DNA from: an uncultured Paracoccaceae bacterium
Lineage (GTDB): Bacteria > Pseudomonadota > Alphaproteobacteria > Rhodobacterales > Rhodobacteraceae
Direction of reading: 5' to 3'
Length of the DNA stretch: 24,655 nt
Assembly (NCBI GenBank): GCA_937927885.1
Contig: CALEZJ010000531.1
Coordinates: forward strand, 1-24,655
The notes beneath the pieces are model-generated. The model did no database searches. It was not told the DNA's origin and saw nothing but the letters and a program-made list of their open reading frames with translations. The translations under genes were made by a program, and so were the position numbers. Each line of letters begins with the position of its first letter. The stretch's first letter is position 1. Below are positions 8,929 through 17,300 of the stretch, piece after piece.

Positions 8929-11355
8929 ATGGGCGATACTCTGGTGGACCAGAACAGGCTCAGGGTCGTGTGCAACCCGTCGGTCTTTGCGTTCGAGACG
9001 ACGTCGGACCTCGCGCCGCTGGACGGCCCCGTCGGGCAGGACATCGCGGTCGAGGCCATCCGGCTATCCGCCGACATGCGCCACCCCCGTTTCAACCTGT
9101 TCGTCGATGGGCCGGAAGGATCCGGGCGGCATTCGACGGTCCTGCGGATCCTGCAAAGCGTCGCCAGCAACCGACCCGTCCCCGGCGACTGGGTCTATGT
9201 CAACAATTTCGCCGAGCCAGACAAACCCCTGGCGATCAGCCTTCCGCCCGGCGAAGCGCCAAAGCTGCGGGATGCCGTCGCGGCCCTGGTCGAGGATCTG
9301 GCCAGCCGGATCCCCGCGGTGCTGGTGTCCGAAGATTGCCAGACACGTCGCGCAGCCATCGAGCAGGAATTCTCGACGCGCCGGGAGGCTGCCTTCAAGG
9401 ACCTCGCCGAAAGCGCCCGAAACCGCAACGTGGCGATCCTGCGCACGCCCATGGGGTTCTCGCTGGCCCCCATGCACGAGGGCGAAATCCTGAAAGCCGA
9501 TGCCATGGAGGCCATGGTCGAGGAAGAACGGGTCAGGATCGAGGCGGATCTGGAAGCCACCCACGAGGAACTGGAGGATTTTCTGGTTTCGCTGCCCGAA
9601 CTGGGCCGCGAGCAGCGAGAGGCCCTGGCCGCCCTGAACGCGCGCATGGCGGAAAGCGCCGTCAAATCGGCGATGTCGCGCATGAACCGCGGGTTTGCGC
9701 GCAACCCCGCAGTGAAGCCCTATCTGGAAGCCTTGCACAAGGATCTTGTCCTGAACGCGGACCTGTTCCTGGCCTGGGAGCGAAGCAGCGCCGAGGCACC
9801 CTTTCCGCGCGGACCCGCCGCCCTTCACGACGACCCGAGCTTTCATCGATACGCCGTGAATGTGGTCGTGACACATCAGGACGCCTCGGCCGCCCCGGTC
9901 ATTGTCGAGACCATGCCGACGCTGTCAAATCTGACCGGCAGGATCGACTACATGTCCCAGCAAGGGGCGCTCGTCACCGATTTCACCCAGATCAAGCCGG
10001 GGGCCCTGCACCGGGCGAACGGCGGTTTCCTGCTGCTCGATGCCAGGCGGGTCCTGACCGAACCGTTCGCCTGGGATGCGCTGAAACGCAGCCTTGAAAC
10101 CCGGGCGATCCAGATCACCACCGCGGCTGACCGGCTGGGCCTGATCGCGACCACCACAATGGAACCGCAGGCCATTCCGCTGGATCTGCGGGTCGTGCTG
10201 GTCGGCGACCAGCAGTTGCTTCTGCTCCTGTCGGAACTGGACCCCGATTTCGGCCAGTTCTTTCGCGTGGCGGCTGAATTCGCCGACGACATGACGCGTG
10301 ACGCACGCTCGATGGAGCTGTTCGCGCGGGTTCTTGCCACGGTGGGGCGGCAAGAGGGGCTGCGTCCGGTTGCCCGTGATGGCGTCGCAGCCCTGATCGA
10401 CGCCGCATCGCGCGCGGCGGAAGACCAGCAGAAACTGTCGCTGCGAACCTCCGAGGTGCTCGATCTGATGCGGGAGGCGGATCATGGCGCCTCCGGGGAC
10501 GGGTCTGCCGTCATCACCGGTGCCCATGTCGCTGCGGTGATCGCCGCCCGCGAGCGTCGGCTTGGCCGGACACGGGAAAGCATGCTGGAGATGGTCCGCG
10601 GCGAGAAGATCCTGATTTCTACCACCGGCAGCGTCGTCGGTCAGGTCAACGGCCTGACGGTGGCCGAGATCGGCGAATTGCGCTTTGGCATGCCGGCCCG
10701 GATTACCGCCCGGGTCAGGATGGGATCGGGCCGCGTCGTGGATATCGAACGCGAGGCCAGGCTGGGCGGACCGATCCACTCGAAGGCCGTCCTCATCCTG
10801 TCGGGCTTTCTGGCCGCCCGCTATGCGGCGGATGTGCCGCTGTCGCTCTGGGCCTCGCTGGTCTTTGAACAGAGCTATGGCCGGATCGAAGGCGACAGCG
10901 CGTCGCTGGCCGAACTGTGCGCGCTGATGTCGGCGCTGGCCGAAGTCCCCATAACGCAGTCCTATGCGGTGACAGGCTCGGTCAACCAGCTGGGCGATGT
11001 GCAACCCGTCGGCGGCATCAACGAAAAGATCGAGGGCTATTTCCGGATCTGCGCCGAGCGGGGCCTGACCGGGCGACAGGGCGTGCTGATCCCGCGCGCG
11101 AACCTGTCGAACCTGATGCTGCGGGACGAGGTGGTCCAGGCCGTGGCCGCCGGACAGTTCCAGATTCACGCCGTATCCCATGTGGACGAGGCGATTGCCC
11201 AACTGACGGGTCTGCCCGCAGGCCAGCGAACCGCGAATGGCGAGTTCGAACCCGGCTCGATCAACGCCAATATCGAGGTGCGGCTTCTTGACTTCGCGGA
11301 TGCGCGGGTCGGGCAGATCGGGCTTCTGGCGGACCGCGATACCGCTGATGGCTGA
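8929..11355 (+). CDS. Lon-like AAA+ protease (peptidase S16, LonB/YcbZ-like), 808 aa
   Basis: Predicted cytosolic ATP-dependent serine protease of the Lon-related family that lacks the Lon substrate-binding N-domain. I chose ATG 8929 because GAGG lies 8 nt upstream and family homology begins there (VCNPSVFAFETTSDL), although the frame is open far upstream. The nucleotide-binding loop is GPEGSGRHS (residues 61-69), with Arg in place of the Walker A Lys. A long helical insertion (about 130-240) follows, then the AAA core (GGFLLLDARRVL as Walker B region, LRVVLVGDQQLL). The protease domain at about 555-760 contains the catalytic dyad Ser657 (EGDSASLAEL) and Lys700 (GGINEKIEGYF). Their 43-residue spacing matches Ser679/Lys722 of E. 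coli Lon. The C-terminal tail (LPAGQR…GEFEPGSINANIEVRL) is family-typical. It overlaps the permease gene by 8 nt. The substrates are unknown. Confidence 0.92.
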   Translation: MGDTLVDQNRLRVVCNPSVFAFETTSDLAPLDGPVGQDIAVEAIRLSADMRHPRFNLFVDGPEGSGRHSTVLRILQSVASNRPVPGDWVYVNNFAEPDKPLAISLPPGEAPKLRDAVAALVEDLASRIPAVLVSEDCQTRRAAIEQEFSTRREAAFKDLAESARNRNVAILRTPMGFSLAPMHEGEILKADAMEAMVEEERVRIEADLEATHEELEDFLVSLPELGREQREALAALNARMAESAVKSAMSRMNRGFARNPAVKPYLEALHKDLVLNADLFLAWERSSAEAPFPRGPAALHDDPSFHRYAVNVVVTHQDASAAPVIVETMPTLSNLTGRIDYMSQQGALVTDFTQIKPGALHRANGGFLLLDARRVLTEPFAWDALKRSLETRAIQITTAADRLGLIATTTMEPQAIPLDLRVVLVGDQQLLLLLSELDPDFGQFFRVAAEFADDMTRDARSMELFARVLATVGRQEGLRPVARDGVAALIDAASRAAEDQQKLSLRTSEVLDLMREADHGASGDGSAVITGAHVAAVIAARERRLGRTRESMLEMVRGEKILISTTGSVVGQVNGLTVAEIGELRFGMPARITARVRMGSGRVVDIEREARLGGPIHSKAVLILSGFLAARYAADVPLSLWASLVFEQSYGRIEGDSASLAELCALMSALAEVPITQSYAVTGSVNQLGDVQPVGGINEKIEGYFRICAERGLTGRQGVLIPRANLSNLMLRDEVVQAVAAGQFQIHAVSHVDEAIAQLTGLPAGQRTANGEFEPGSINANIEVRLLDFADARVGQIGLLADRDTADG

Positions 11356-12562
11356 AGTCTCGCTCAAGCGCAGGCTGGGTCTGGTGCAGGTCGTTCTCTA
11401 CGGGCTGGGCGTGACCATCGGGGCCGGGATCTATGCCCTTGTGGGCAGCCCGATTTCCCTCGCGGGTGTTCACGCGCCGGTGGCCTTTGTCCTTGCCGCC
11501 CTTGTCATGGTCTTTCCGGCCGCCTGCTTTGCCGAACTCACCGGGCGGTATCCCTTTGCCGCGGCCGAGGCGCGCTTTGTCCGCGAAGGCTTCCGGTCCC
11601 GTGCCCTCTTCGTGCTGGTCGGGCTTGGCGTGACACTGATCGGGGTCGTCTCGGCCGCGGCCATCGCGCATGGCGCCGTCAGCTATCTGTCACGCGTGAT
11701 CGATCTGCCGCCGCCGGTGCTGCTGTCGCTCGTCATCGGCGGCAGCGCGATCGTGGCGTCGCTGGGCATACAATCCTCGGTCGGCATTGCAGGCGCACTG
11801 ACCATCGTGGAGGTCGGCGGCCTGCTGCTGATCATCGGCGGGGGGATCTGGGCCGAGCGCGACATCCTGGGTCAGGCAGCCGAGGCGGTGCCGACCACCT
11901 TGTCAGTGCCGGTCTGGGCCGGGGTCATGGCCGCGAGCCTGCTGGCCTTCTTTGCCTTCATCGGCTTTGAGGATATCGATTCGATCGCCGAAGAAACGAG
12001 GAACCCCCAGAAGACCCTCGCGCGGGGGATCTTCCTGACCCTGCTGATCACGACCCTTCTGTATCTGGGGGTGGTGCTGACCGTGCTGGCCACCAACGAG
12101 CTGACCGAGATCGCCACCCATCCGTCGCCGCTGACGCTGACCTTTGTCCGCAACACCGGCCTTTCCGAGATCGTGTTGGTGTTGATTGCCACTGTCGCCA
12201 CCCTGAATGGCGTCATCGTCCAGATCCTGATGGCCGGACGGGTCGTCTTTGGCATGGCAAGGGACGGTGAACTGCCCGGCGGACTGGCCCGTCTGTCTGT
12301 GCGCACCGCGACACCCGTGCGGGCGACAATGGCCTGCGCGGCTGCGACCCTGGCCCTGGCCCTGGTCTTTCCGATCATCCGACTGGCGGAATTCACCTCG
12401 GGGATTACGCTTGCGGTCTTTACCCTCGTCTGCCTTTCGCTGGCCCGCATCCGGGCGCGGGGAACGCCGGCGCCCGCAGGAACCTTCCTCGTCTACCGCT
12501 GGGTGCCGATCACGGGTGGGCTCGCCTGTCTTGGCCTTCTCGTGGCCGGTCTCGTGGCATAG
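11348..12562 (+). CDS. APC-superfamily amino acid permease, 404 aa
   Basis: Inner-membrane secondary transporter of the amino acid/polyamine/organocation family. The ATG at 11348 lies inside the last codons of the Lon-like gene (8-nt overlap, no strong ribosome-binding site of its own), so translation is probably coupled. The N-terminus is short (MAEVSLKRRLGLVQVVLYGLG) and leads into the unwound TM1 motif GAGIY (residues 25-29), the usual substrate-carboxylate site. The rest reads as about eleven or twelve hydrophobic segments, including the conserved FFAFIGFEDIDSIAEETRNPQ stretch (TM6 and following loop) and FGMARDGELP before TM9. At 404 residues it is at the short end for the family, with the C-terminus ending in its last helix. 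Which amino acid or amine it moves cannot be told. Confidence 0.9.
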   Translation: MAEVSLKRRLGLVQVVLYGLGVTIGAGIYALVGSPISLAGVHAPVAFVLAALVMVFPAACFAELTGRYPFAAAEARFVREGFRSRALFVLVGLGVTLIGVVSAAAIAHGAVSYLSRVIDLPPPVLLSLVIGGSAIVASLGIQSSVGIAGALTIVEVGGLLLIIGGGIWAERDILGQAAEAVPTTLSVPVWAGVMAASLLAFFAFIGFEDIDSIAEETRNPQKTLARGIFLTLLITTLLYLGVVLTVLATNELTEIATHPSPLTLTFVRNTGLSEIVLVLIATVATLNGVIVQILMAGRVVFGMARDGELPGGLARLSVRTATPVRATMACAAATLALALVFPIIRLAEFTSGITLAVFTLVCLSLARIRARGTPAPAGTFLVYRWVPITGGLACLGLLVAGLVA

Positions 12563-12588
12563 CTTTGGGGATCGCGTGCCTGGCGGCG

Positions 12589-12627
12589 TCGCCAAGGTCG
12601 CCCGGATCAGCGGCCGCGCCTTGGCGA
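12589..12627 (+). terminator. Stem-loop after the permease gene
   Basis: A perfect 9-bp inverted repeat TCGCCAAGG (12589-12597) / CCTTGGCGA (12619-12627) with a 21-nt GC-rich loop starts 26 nt after the permease stop. It separates the + strand pair from the - strand tRNA. It lacks a T-run, so factor-independent termination is only a guess. Confidence 0.4.
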
Positions 12628-12648
12628 GCAGCCGCATCGAAGGCGCCG

Positions 12649-12724
12649 TGGTAGGCCCGGAGGGACTCGAACCCCCAACCAAGGCGTTATGAGCGCCCTG
12701 CTCTGACCATTGAGCTACAGGCCC
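12649..12724 (-). tRNA. tRNA with CAT anticodon, probably tRNA-Ile2 (lysidine type)
   Basis: A complete 76-nt cloverleaf on the - strand, with CCA encoded (12651-12649). The acceptor stem pairs GGGCCTG with CGGGCCT and the discriminator is A73. The D-stem is GCTC/GAGC, the anticodon stem GGGCG/CGCCT with loop CTCATAA, and the T-arm GGGGG-TTCGAGT-CCCTC. The anticodon CAT (12691-12689) fits initiator Met, elongator Met or Ile2. The initiator is excluded by the paired acceptor end and the absence of three G:C pairs on the anticodon stem. C4-G69 and C5-G68, recognised by the lysidine synthetase TilS in E. coli, together with the variable-loop context CTTGGTT resembling E. coli tRNA-Ile2, favour an isoleucine tRNA reading AUA after modification. 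Elongator Met remains possible. Confidence 0.93.
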
Positions 12725-12733
12725 GGCGTTCCC

Positions 12734-12762
12734 TGCCTAAGCAGCTTGGGCCGGAGGGTCAA
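12734..12762 (-). promoter_or_regulatory. Possible sigma-70-type promoter of the tRNA gene
   Basis: On the - strand TTGACC (12762-12757) is followed after exactly 17 bp by TAGGCA (12739-12734), and the tRNA 5' end lies 9 nt further on, where a start site would be expected. The -10 is poor, but alphaproteobacterial promoters often conserve mainly TTGAC. The element sits in the 53-nt gap after rsmD. Confidence 0.4.
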
Positions 12763-12777
12763 GCCATCCGCAGCGGG

Positions 12778-13350
12778 TCAGGGGGTTTGGGCGAGGTGGC
12801 GAAGAAGGCTGATCCAGGTTTCGCCGTAGCGGCGCTGGTCCAGAAGGTCGAACCCCAGACCCGCCGGTTGCGGCGCGTTTTCTTCCCACACCACCACCGC
12901 GCCGGGGGCGAGCCACCCCCCCACCTGCGCCGAGGCCAGCGCGCGCGCGCCCAGCCCCAGCCCATAGGGCGGATCGAGGAACACGAGCCCGAACCCCGGT
13001 CCGCGGTTCTCGCCGAGATCGGTCGCATCGCGCCGGTAAAGCCGGGTCACCCCCATCGCGCGCAGCTTTTCGATATTGGCCCGGATCAAGGCGCGCGACG
13101 CAGCGCCATCATCGACCAGCGTCACCTGCACGGCCCCGCGCGACAGCGCCTCGAGCCCCAGCGCCCCGGTGCCCGCGAAAAGGTCGAGCACCCTTTGCCC
13201 CCTCACCAGATCGCCCCACCTGCCCTGACAGAGCATGTTGAACAACGCCTCGCGCACGCGGTCGGTCGTCGGACGCAGATGCGCTGACGGATCCCCGGCG
13301 CCGACCTCGGCCAGATGAGTCCCCCGGTGCGTGCCGCCGACGATCCGCAT
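12778..13350 (-). CDS. rsmD: 16S rRNA (guanine(966)-N(2))-methyltransferase RsmD, 190 aa
   Basis: A SAM-dependent methyltransferase that modifies G966 of 16S rRNA on the assembling 30S subunit. The N-terminal hallmark is MRIVGGTHRGTHL, followed by the RPTTDRVREALFNML signature at about residues 26-40. The SAM-binding motif is DLFAGTGALGLE (56-67), the acidic loop VTLVDD (about 77-82), and the catalytic NPPY-type motif DPPY is at 126-129, as expected for guanine-N2 enzymes of this group. Length and domain order are normal. It starts 8 nt after the stop of the FAD oxidoreductase gene, so the two are probably co-transcribed; the functional link is not obvious. The C-terminal residues EENAPQPAGLGFDLLDQRRYGET are family-like. 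Confidence 0.95.
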   Translation of the reverse strand: MRIVGGTHRGTHLAEVGAGDPSAHLRPTTDRVREALFNMLCQGRWGDLVRGQRVLDLFAGTGALGLEALSRGAVQVTLVDDGAASRALIRANIEKLRAMGVTRLYRRDATDLGENRGPGFGLVFLDPPYGLGLGARALASAQVGGWLAPGAVVVWEENAPQPAGLGFDLLDQRRYGETWISLLRHLAQTP

Positions 13351-13358
13351 TCAGCGCC

Positions 13359-14558
13359 TCACAACAGCGATTTCAGGTCGGTCGCGGGATCGGCGAGCGC
13401 CTCGGCCGCGGGCTGCTTGCCGGTTTCCAGCAGGCGCTTGCCCACCATGTAGCCGCGCGGATCGTTCAGCGCGTCGACGGCAAGGAAGGTCTCGCCCCGG
13501 AAATACCAATGGCTGCGCGACGCCCCCGAAATCCGGGTCACGACCCGGTCATAACCGGTGTTCAGCCCGGCGATCTGCAGCTTCATGTCGTATTGGTCCG
13601 ACCAGAACCACGGCATCGGCAGGTAAGGCTTGCCCGCACCCAGCATGTTGGCCGCGACGGATTCAGACTGGTCGATGGCGTTCTGCACGCTTTCCAGACG
13701 GATGCGCGAGCCCTTGTAGACAAAGCTGGCGCAGTCGCCCGCCGACCAGATCGCCGGGTCCGAGGTGCGCCCGAAAGCATCTGTGGCGATACCGTTGTCG
13801 ATCACCAGACCGGCCTCGCGCGCCAGACGGTCACCCGGCAGGATGCCAATGCCGACGATGGCAAAATCGACCGGGATATGGCTGCCATCAGCCAGATCGG
13901 CGCCGTTCACCCGCCCGTCGCCGGTCAGTCGCACCAGACCCAGCCCCTCGCGGATGGTCACGCCGTGGGCGGTATGCAGGGCGCGCATCGCATCGGCCGT
14001 TTCAGGCGCCGCCACGCGACCCAGAATGCGGGGGGCGGCCTCGATCAGGGTCACGATCAGACCCTTTTTCGCCGCGACTGCGGCGGCTTCGAGCCCGATA
14101 TACCCCCCGCCCACCACCAGAAGCCGCCGACCCGCCACGAACTCGGGGACCATGGCGTCGATGTCGGACAATCGCCGCACACCGTAAACGCCGACCAGAT
14201 CGCCCCCGATCGCCGCAGGCAGGCGACGCAGGTCGGCCCCGGTGGTCAGGGCAAGCTGGTCATAGGCCAACGCCTGATCGCCCAGCCAGACCTGCCGGGC
14301 GGCGGGGTCGATGCGACTGACCGTGGCCCCGGCCAGCAGGGTGATGCGCTGTTCGTCATACCAGGCGCGCGGACGCAGAAAGAGACGCTCCAGTTCCATC
14401 TCGCCCATGAGGTATTTCTTCGACAGCGGCGGGCGCTGATAAGGCGGCACGGGTTCGTCCCCGATCAGCGTCAGGTCGCCCGCATAGCCCAGCGCCCGCA
14501 GCTTTGCCACCAGGGCCGACCCGGCCTGACCCGCCCCCACAACCACGATGCCGCCCAT
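13359..14558 (-). CDS. FAD-dependent NADH:ferredoxin/rubredoxin-type reductase, 399 aa
   Basis: A flavoprotein of the putidaredoxin/rhodocoxin reductase family, which passes electrons from NAD(P)H to a small iron-sulfur protein. The ATG at 14558 is preceded by an AGAGGG-containing ribosome-binding site and starts directly with the FAD-binding Rossmann motif GAGQAG (8-13). A second dinucleotide motif GGGYIG is at 150-155, followed by an acidic residue (Glu173) at the end of the next strand, which favours NADH over NADPH. The C-terminal FAD contact is WSAGDCA (Asp275), and the PYQRPPLSKKYL segment is typical of this family. No ferredoxin, rubredoxin or P450 gene is adjacent, so the partner must be elsewhere. 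rsmD follows after 8 nt; a peroxiredoxin gene is divergent. Confidence 0.92.
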   Translation of the reverse strand: MGGIVVVGAGQAGSALVAKLRALGYAGDLTLIGDEPVPPYQRPPLSKKYLMGEMELERLFLRPRAWYDEQRITLLAGATVSRIDPAARQVWLGDQALAYDQLALTTGADLRRLPAAIGGDLVGVYGVRRLSDIDAMVPEFVAGRRLLVVGGGYIGLEAAAVAAKKGLIVTLIEAAPRILGRVAAPETADAMRALHTAHGVTIREGLGLVRLTGDGRVNGADLADGSHIPVDFAIVGIGILPGDRLAREAGLVIDNGIATDAFGRTSDPAIWSAGDCASFVYKGSRIRLESVQNAIDQSESVAANMLGAGKPYLPMPWFWSDQYDMKLQIAGLNTGYDRVVTRISGASRSHWYFRGETFLAVDALNDPRGYMVGKRLLETGKQPAAEALADPATDLKSLL

Positions 14559-14660
14559 GTCCCTCTCCCGCCTTGCAAATCGCCGAGGCACACTGGAACG
14601 TGCGCCGAGGGGGCTTATATCGCACCCGTTCGTCCAAACCCAGACCAGGAGAGAGTTTCC
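14559..14660. promoter_or_regulatory. Divergent promoter region, FAD reductase / peroxiredoxin
   Basis: A 102-bp gap that must serve both directions. The only AT-rich core is CTTATAT at 14614-14620, which could act as a -10 for the peroxiredoxin (TSS near 14627, leader about 35 nt). Read on the other strand it gives GATATAAG for the reductase. No good -35 lies at the right distance for either, so the exact sites are uncertain. AGGAG at 14647-14651 is the peroxiredoxin ribosome-binding site. Confidence 0.35.
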
Positions 14661-15146
14661 ATGTCCATTTCCGAAGGCGCCCGTCTGCCCGACGCCGCCC
14701 TTGTCAAGATGGGTCCGAACGGGCCCGAGGCGGTCAGCGTTTCGGCCCTGACCGCAGGGCGCAAGGTGGTGATCTTTGCGGTGCCCGGGGCGTTCACGCC
14801 AACCTGCCACACGGCGCATATGCCCGGTTTCATTGCGGTCAAGGACCAACTGGCCGCCAAGGGCATCGATGAGATCGTCTGCATCTCGGTCAATGATGCC
14901 CATGTGATGCGGGCCTGGGGCGAGGCGACCGGCGCCACTGCGGCGGGGATCACCCTGCTGGCGGACGGAATGGGCGAGTTCACCGACAAACTGGGCATGA
15001 CCTTTGACGCTGCCGTGGTCGGCATGAAAGGGCGCTCGAAGCGCTACGCGATGATGGTCGAGGACGGAGTGGTCAAGGTCTGGCACCCCGAGACGACGCG
15101 CGGCTGCGAGGTTTCCGGCGGCCCGGCGATGGTGGCGGCGCTGTGA
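14661..15146 (+). CDS. Prx5-type peroxiredoxin, 161 aa
   Basis: A cytosolic thiol peroxidase reducing H2O2 and alkyl hydroperoxides. ATG 14661 follows AGGAG by 9 nt. The peroxidatic cysteine is Cys49 in PGAFTPTCHTAHMPGF, the canonical Prx5 active-site context. Cys74 (EIVCISVNDAHVM) and Cys149 (TTRGCEVSGG) occupy the same relative positions as the second and resolving cysteines of human PRDX5 (47/72/151). An atypical two-cysteine cycle is therefore likely. Length is normal for a stand-alone Prx5 without glutaredoxin fusion. It is transcribed alone, divergent from an NADH flavoprotein; a shared redox role is tempting but unproven. The 3' end runs into a palindromic repeat that probably ends transcription. 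Confidence 0.95.
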   Translation: MSISEGARLPDAALVKMGPNGPEAVSVSALTAGRKVVIFAVPGAFTPTCHTAHMPGFIAVKDQLAAKGIDEIVCISVNDAHVMRAWGEATGATAAGITLLADGMGEFTDKLGMTFDAAVVGMKGRSKRYAMMVEDGVVKVWHPETTRGCEVSGGPAMVAAL

Positions 15147-15150
15147 TGCG

Positions 15151-15211
15151 GGGGTGGGGTGAAACCCCACCCTACAGGTCGGCGCGTAGGGTGGGATTTC
15201 ATCCCACCCTA
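15151..15211. repeat. Tandem palindromic GGGTGGG repeat, convergent-gene terminator
   Basis: Two imperfect copies of a palindrome built on GGGTGGG/CCCACCC. The left hairpin is GGGTGGGGT (15152-15160) / ACCCCACCC (15164-15172) with loop GAA. The right hairpin is TAGGGTGGGAT (15187-15197) / ATCCCACCCTA (15201-15211) with loop TTC. The inner arms CCCACCCTAC (15166-15175) and GTAGGGTGGG (15186-15195) can also pair with each other, excluding the outer two. Similar GTAGGGTGGGATTTCA-type elements are, from memory, widespread intergenic repeats in Rhodobacteraceae. It lies between two converging genes and includes the stop codon of the dehydratase gene. Confidence 0.85.
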
Positions 15212-15511
15212 ACCGGCAAAGCGGTCCATGGCACGGGCGAGCGCGAGGTCCAATTCGGTCAACCCCTTGGCGTCGTGCGTGGTCAGCACCACTTCGACCC
15301 GGTTCCAGACATTCGTCCATTCCGGGTGATGGTCGAGCTTTTCCGCCTCCATCGCCACGCGGGTCATCCAGCCAAAAGCTGCATTGAAATCCTTGAAACG
15401 AAAGGATTTCTGCAGTGCATCGCGACCCTCGGCCAGCGTCCAGCCGTCTTGTGCCAATGCCTCCAGTGCCGCCTGCCGCGCGTCGCCTTCCAACCGGTTC
15501 GGCCGCGCCAT
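15209..15511 (-). CDS. Pterin-4a-carbinolamine dehydratase, 100 aa
   Basis: A small enzyme that dehydrates 4a-hydroxytetrahydrobiopterin, supporting tetrahydropterin recycling, for example with phenylalanine hydroxylase. The catalytic histidines are His61 and His62 in [17 protein letters not shown] and His79 in [13 protein letters not shown]; these numbers coincide with the active-site histidines of mammalian PCD/DCoH. ATG 15511 overlaps the upstream glutathione transferase stop by one base (TGATG), so translation is coupled; the frame extends further upstream only inside that gene. The length of 100 residues is normal. Its TAG stop lies in the arm of the palindromic repeat. No aromatic amino acid hydroxylase is present here, so its physiological partner is unknown. 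Confidence 0.94.
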   Translation of the reverse strand: MARPNRLEGDARQAALEALAQDGWTLAEGRDALQKSFRFKDFNAAFGWMTRVAMEAEKLDHHPEWTNVWNRVEVVLTTHDAKGLTELDLALARAMDRFAG

Positions 15512-16097
15512 CACGAGTCCATCTCGAGCCCGCGCAGACGCGCGGGGCGGTCCTTGAGGCGGTCCCAATAGGCGACGAAGGCCGGGCGCACCGGCAGGGT
15601 CTTGAACATCATGCCCCAGCCCACCTGACTGCCGACATAGACATCCGCAGCCGTGAACCTGTCCCCGGCAACATAGGGGCTGGCCGCCAAGCGCCCCTCC
15701 AGCACCGCGACGGCATCCTCATAGGATCCATAGCCGACCATGCCCCTGCGCTCGGGCGGAATGGTGAAACCCAGGGTGTTGTTGACGACCGCCGACTCGA
15801 TCGGCCCGGCGGCAAAGAACAGCCAGCGGTAATAGGCCGCGCGCTCGTTTGGGCGGGGTGCAAGGCCGGCCTCGGGGAAAGCCTCGGCGAGATAGGCGCA
15901 GATCGCCGCCACCTCGGTCACCACCTGCCCATCGTGGACAATGGTCGGCACCTTTCCCATCGGGTTGATCGCCAGATAGTCGGGCGCCTTCATCGTGGTC
16001 CCGTACTCCAGCACATGGGTCTGGTAGGGCTGGCCGATCTCCTCCAGCATCCAGCGGGCGATCGCCCCCCGCGAGCGCGGATTGGTGTAAAAGTCGA

Positions 16098-16101
<4 letters not shown>
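15511..16101 (-). CDS. Glutathione S-transferase family protein, 196 aa
   Basis: A cytosolic GST-fold enzyme. The N-terminal thioredoxin-like domain (residues 1-78) starts [21 protein letters not shown], with Ser10 as the likely thiolate-activating residue in the NPRSRG turn, and carries the cis-proline and gamma-glutamyl-binding loop in [26 protein letters not shown]. The all-helical C-terminal domain includes the N-capping stretch [14 protein letters not shown]. The start ATG shares four bases (ATGA) with the stop of the preceding gene and the stop shares one base with the next start, so it is embedded in a translationally coupled string. At 196 residues it is slightly short but complete. 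The substrate is unknown; conjugation, reduction or isomerisation are all possible. Confidence 0.93.
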
Positions 16102-17249
<1,148 letters not shown>

Positions 17250-17300
17250 CCTGTCCCCCGGGCGCTGATGCGTGCAAAGCTGGTGGCCGCCCGCGTCCCG

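Noticed and set aside
12249..12692. A + strand frame running through the permease end into the tRNA
   Set aside because: It is out of frame with the permease, crosses a clear tRNA gene on the other strand and has no domain.
14559..15320. A 5' extension of the FAD reductase frame to 15320
   Set aside because: The extension is antisense to the peroxiredoxin gene and to the palindromic repeat. The real start at 14558 has a ribosome-binding site and begins directly with the FAD motif.
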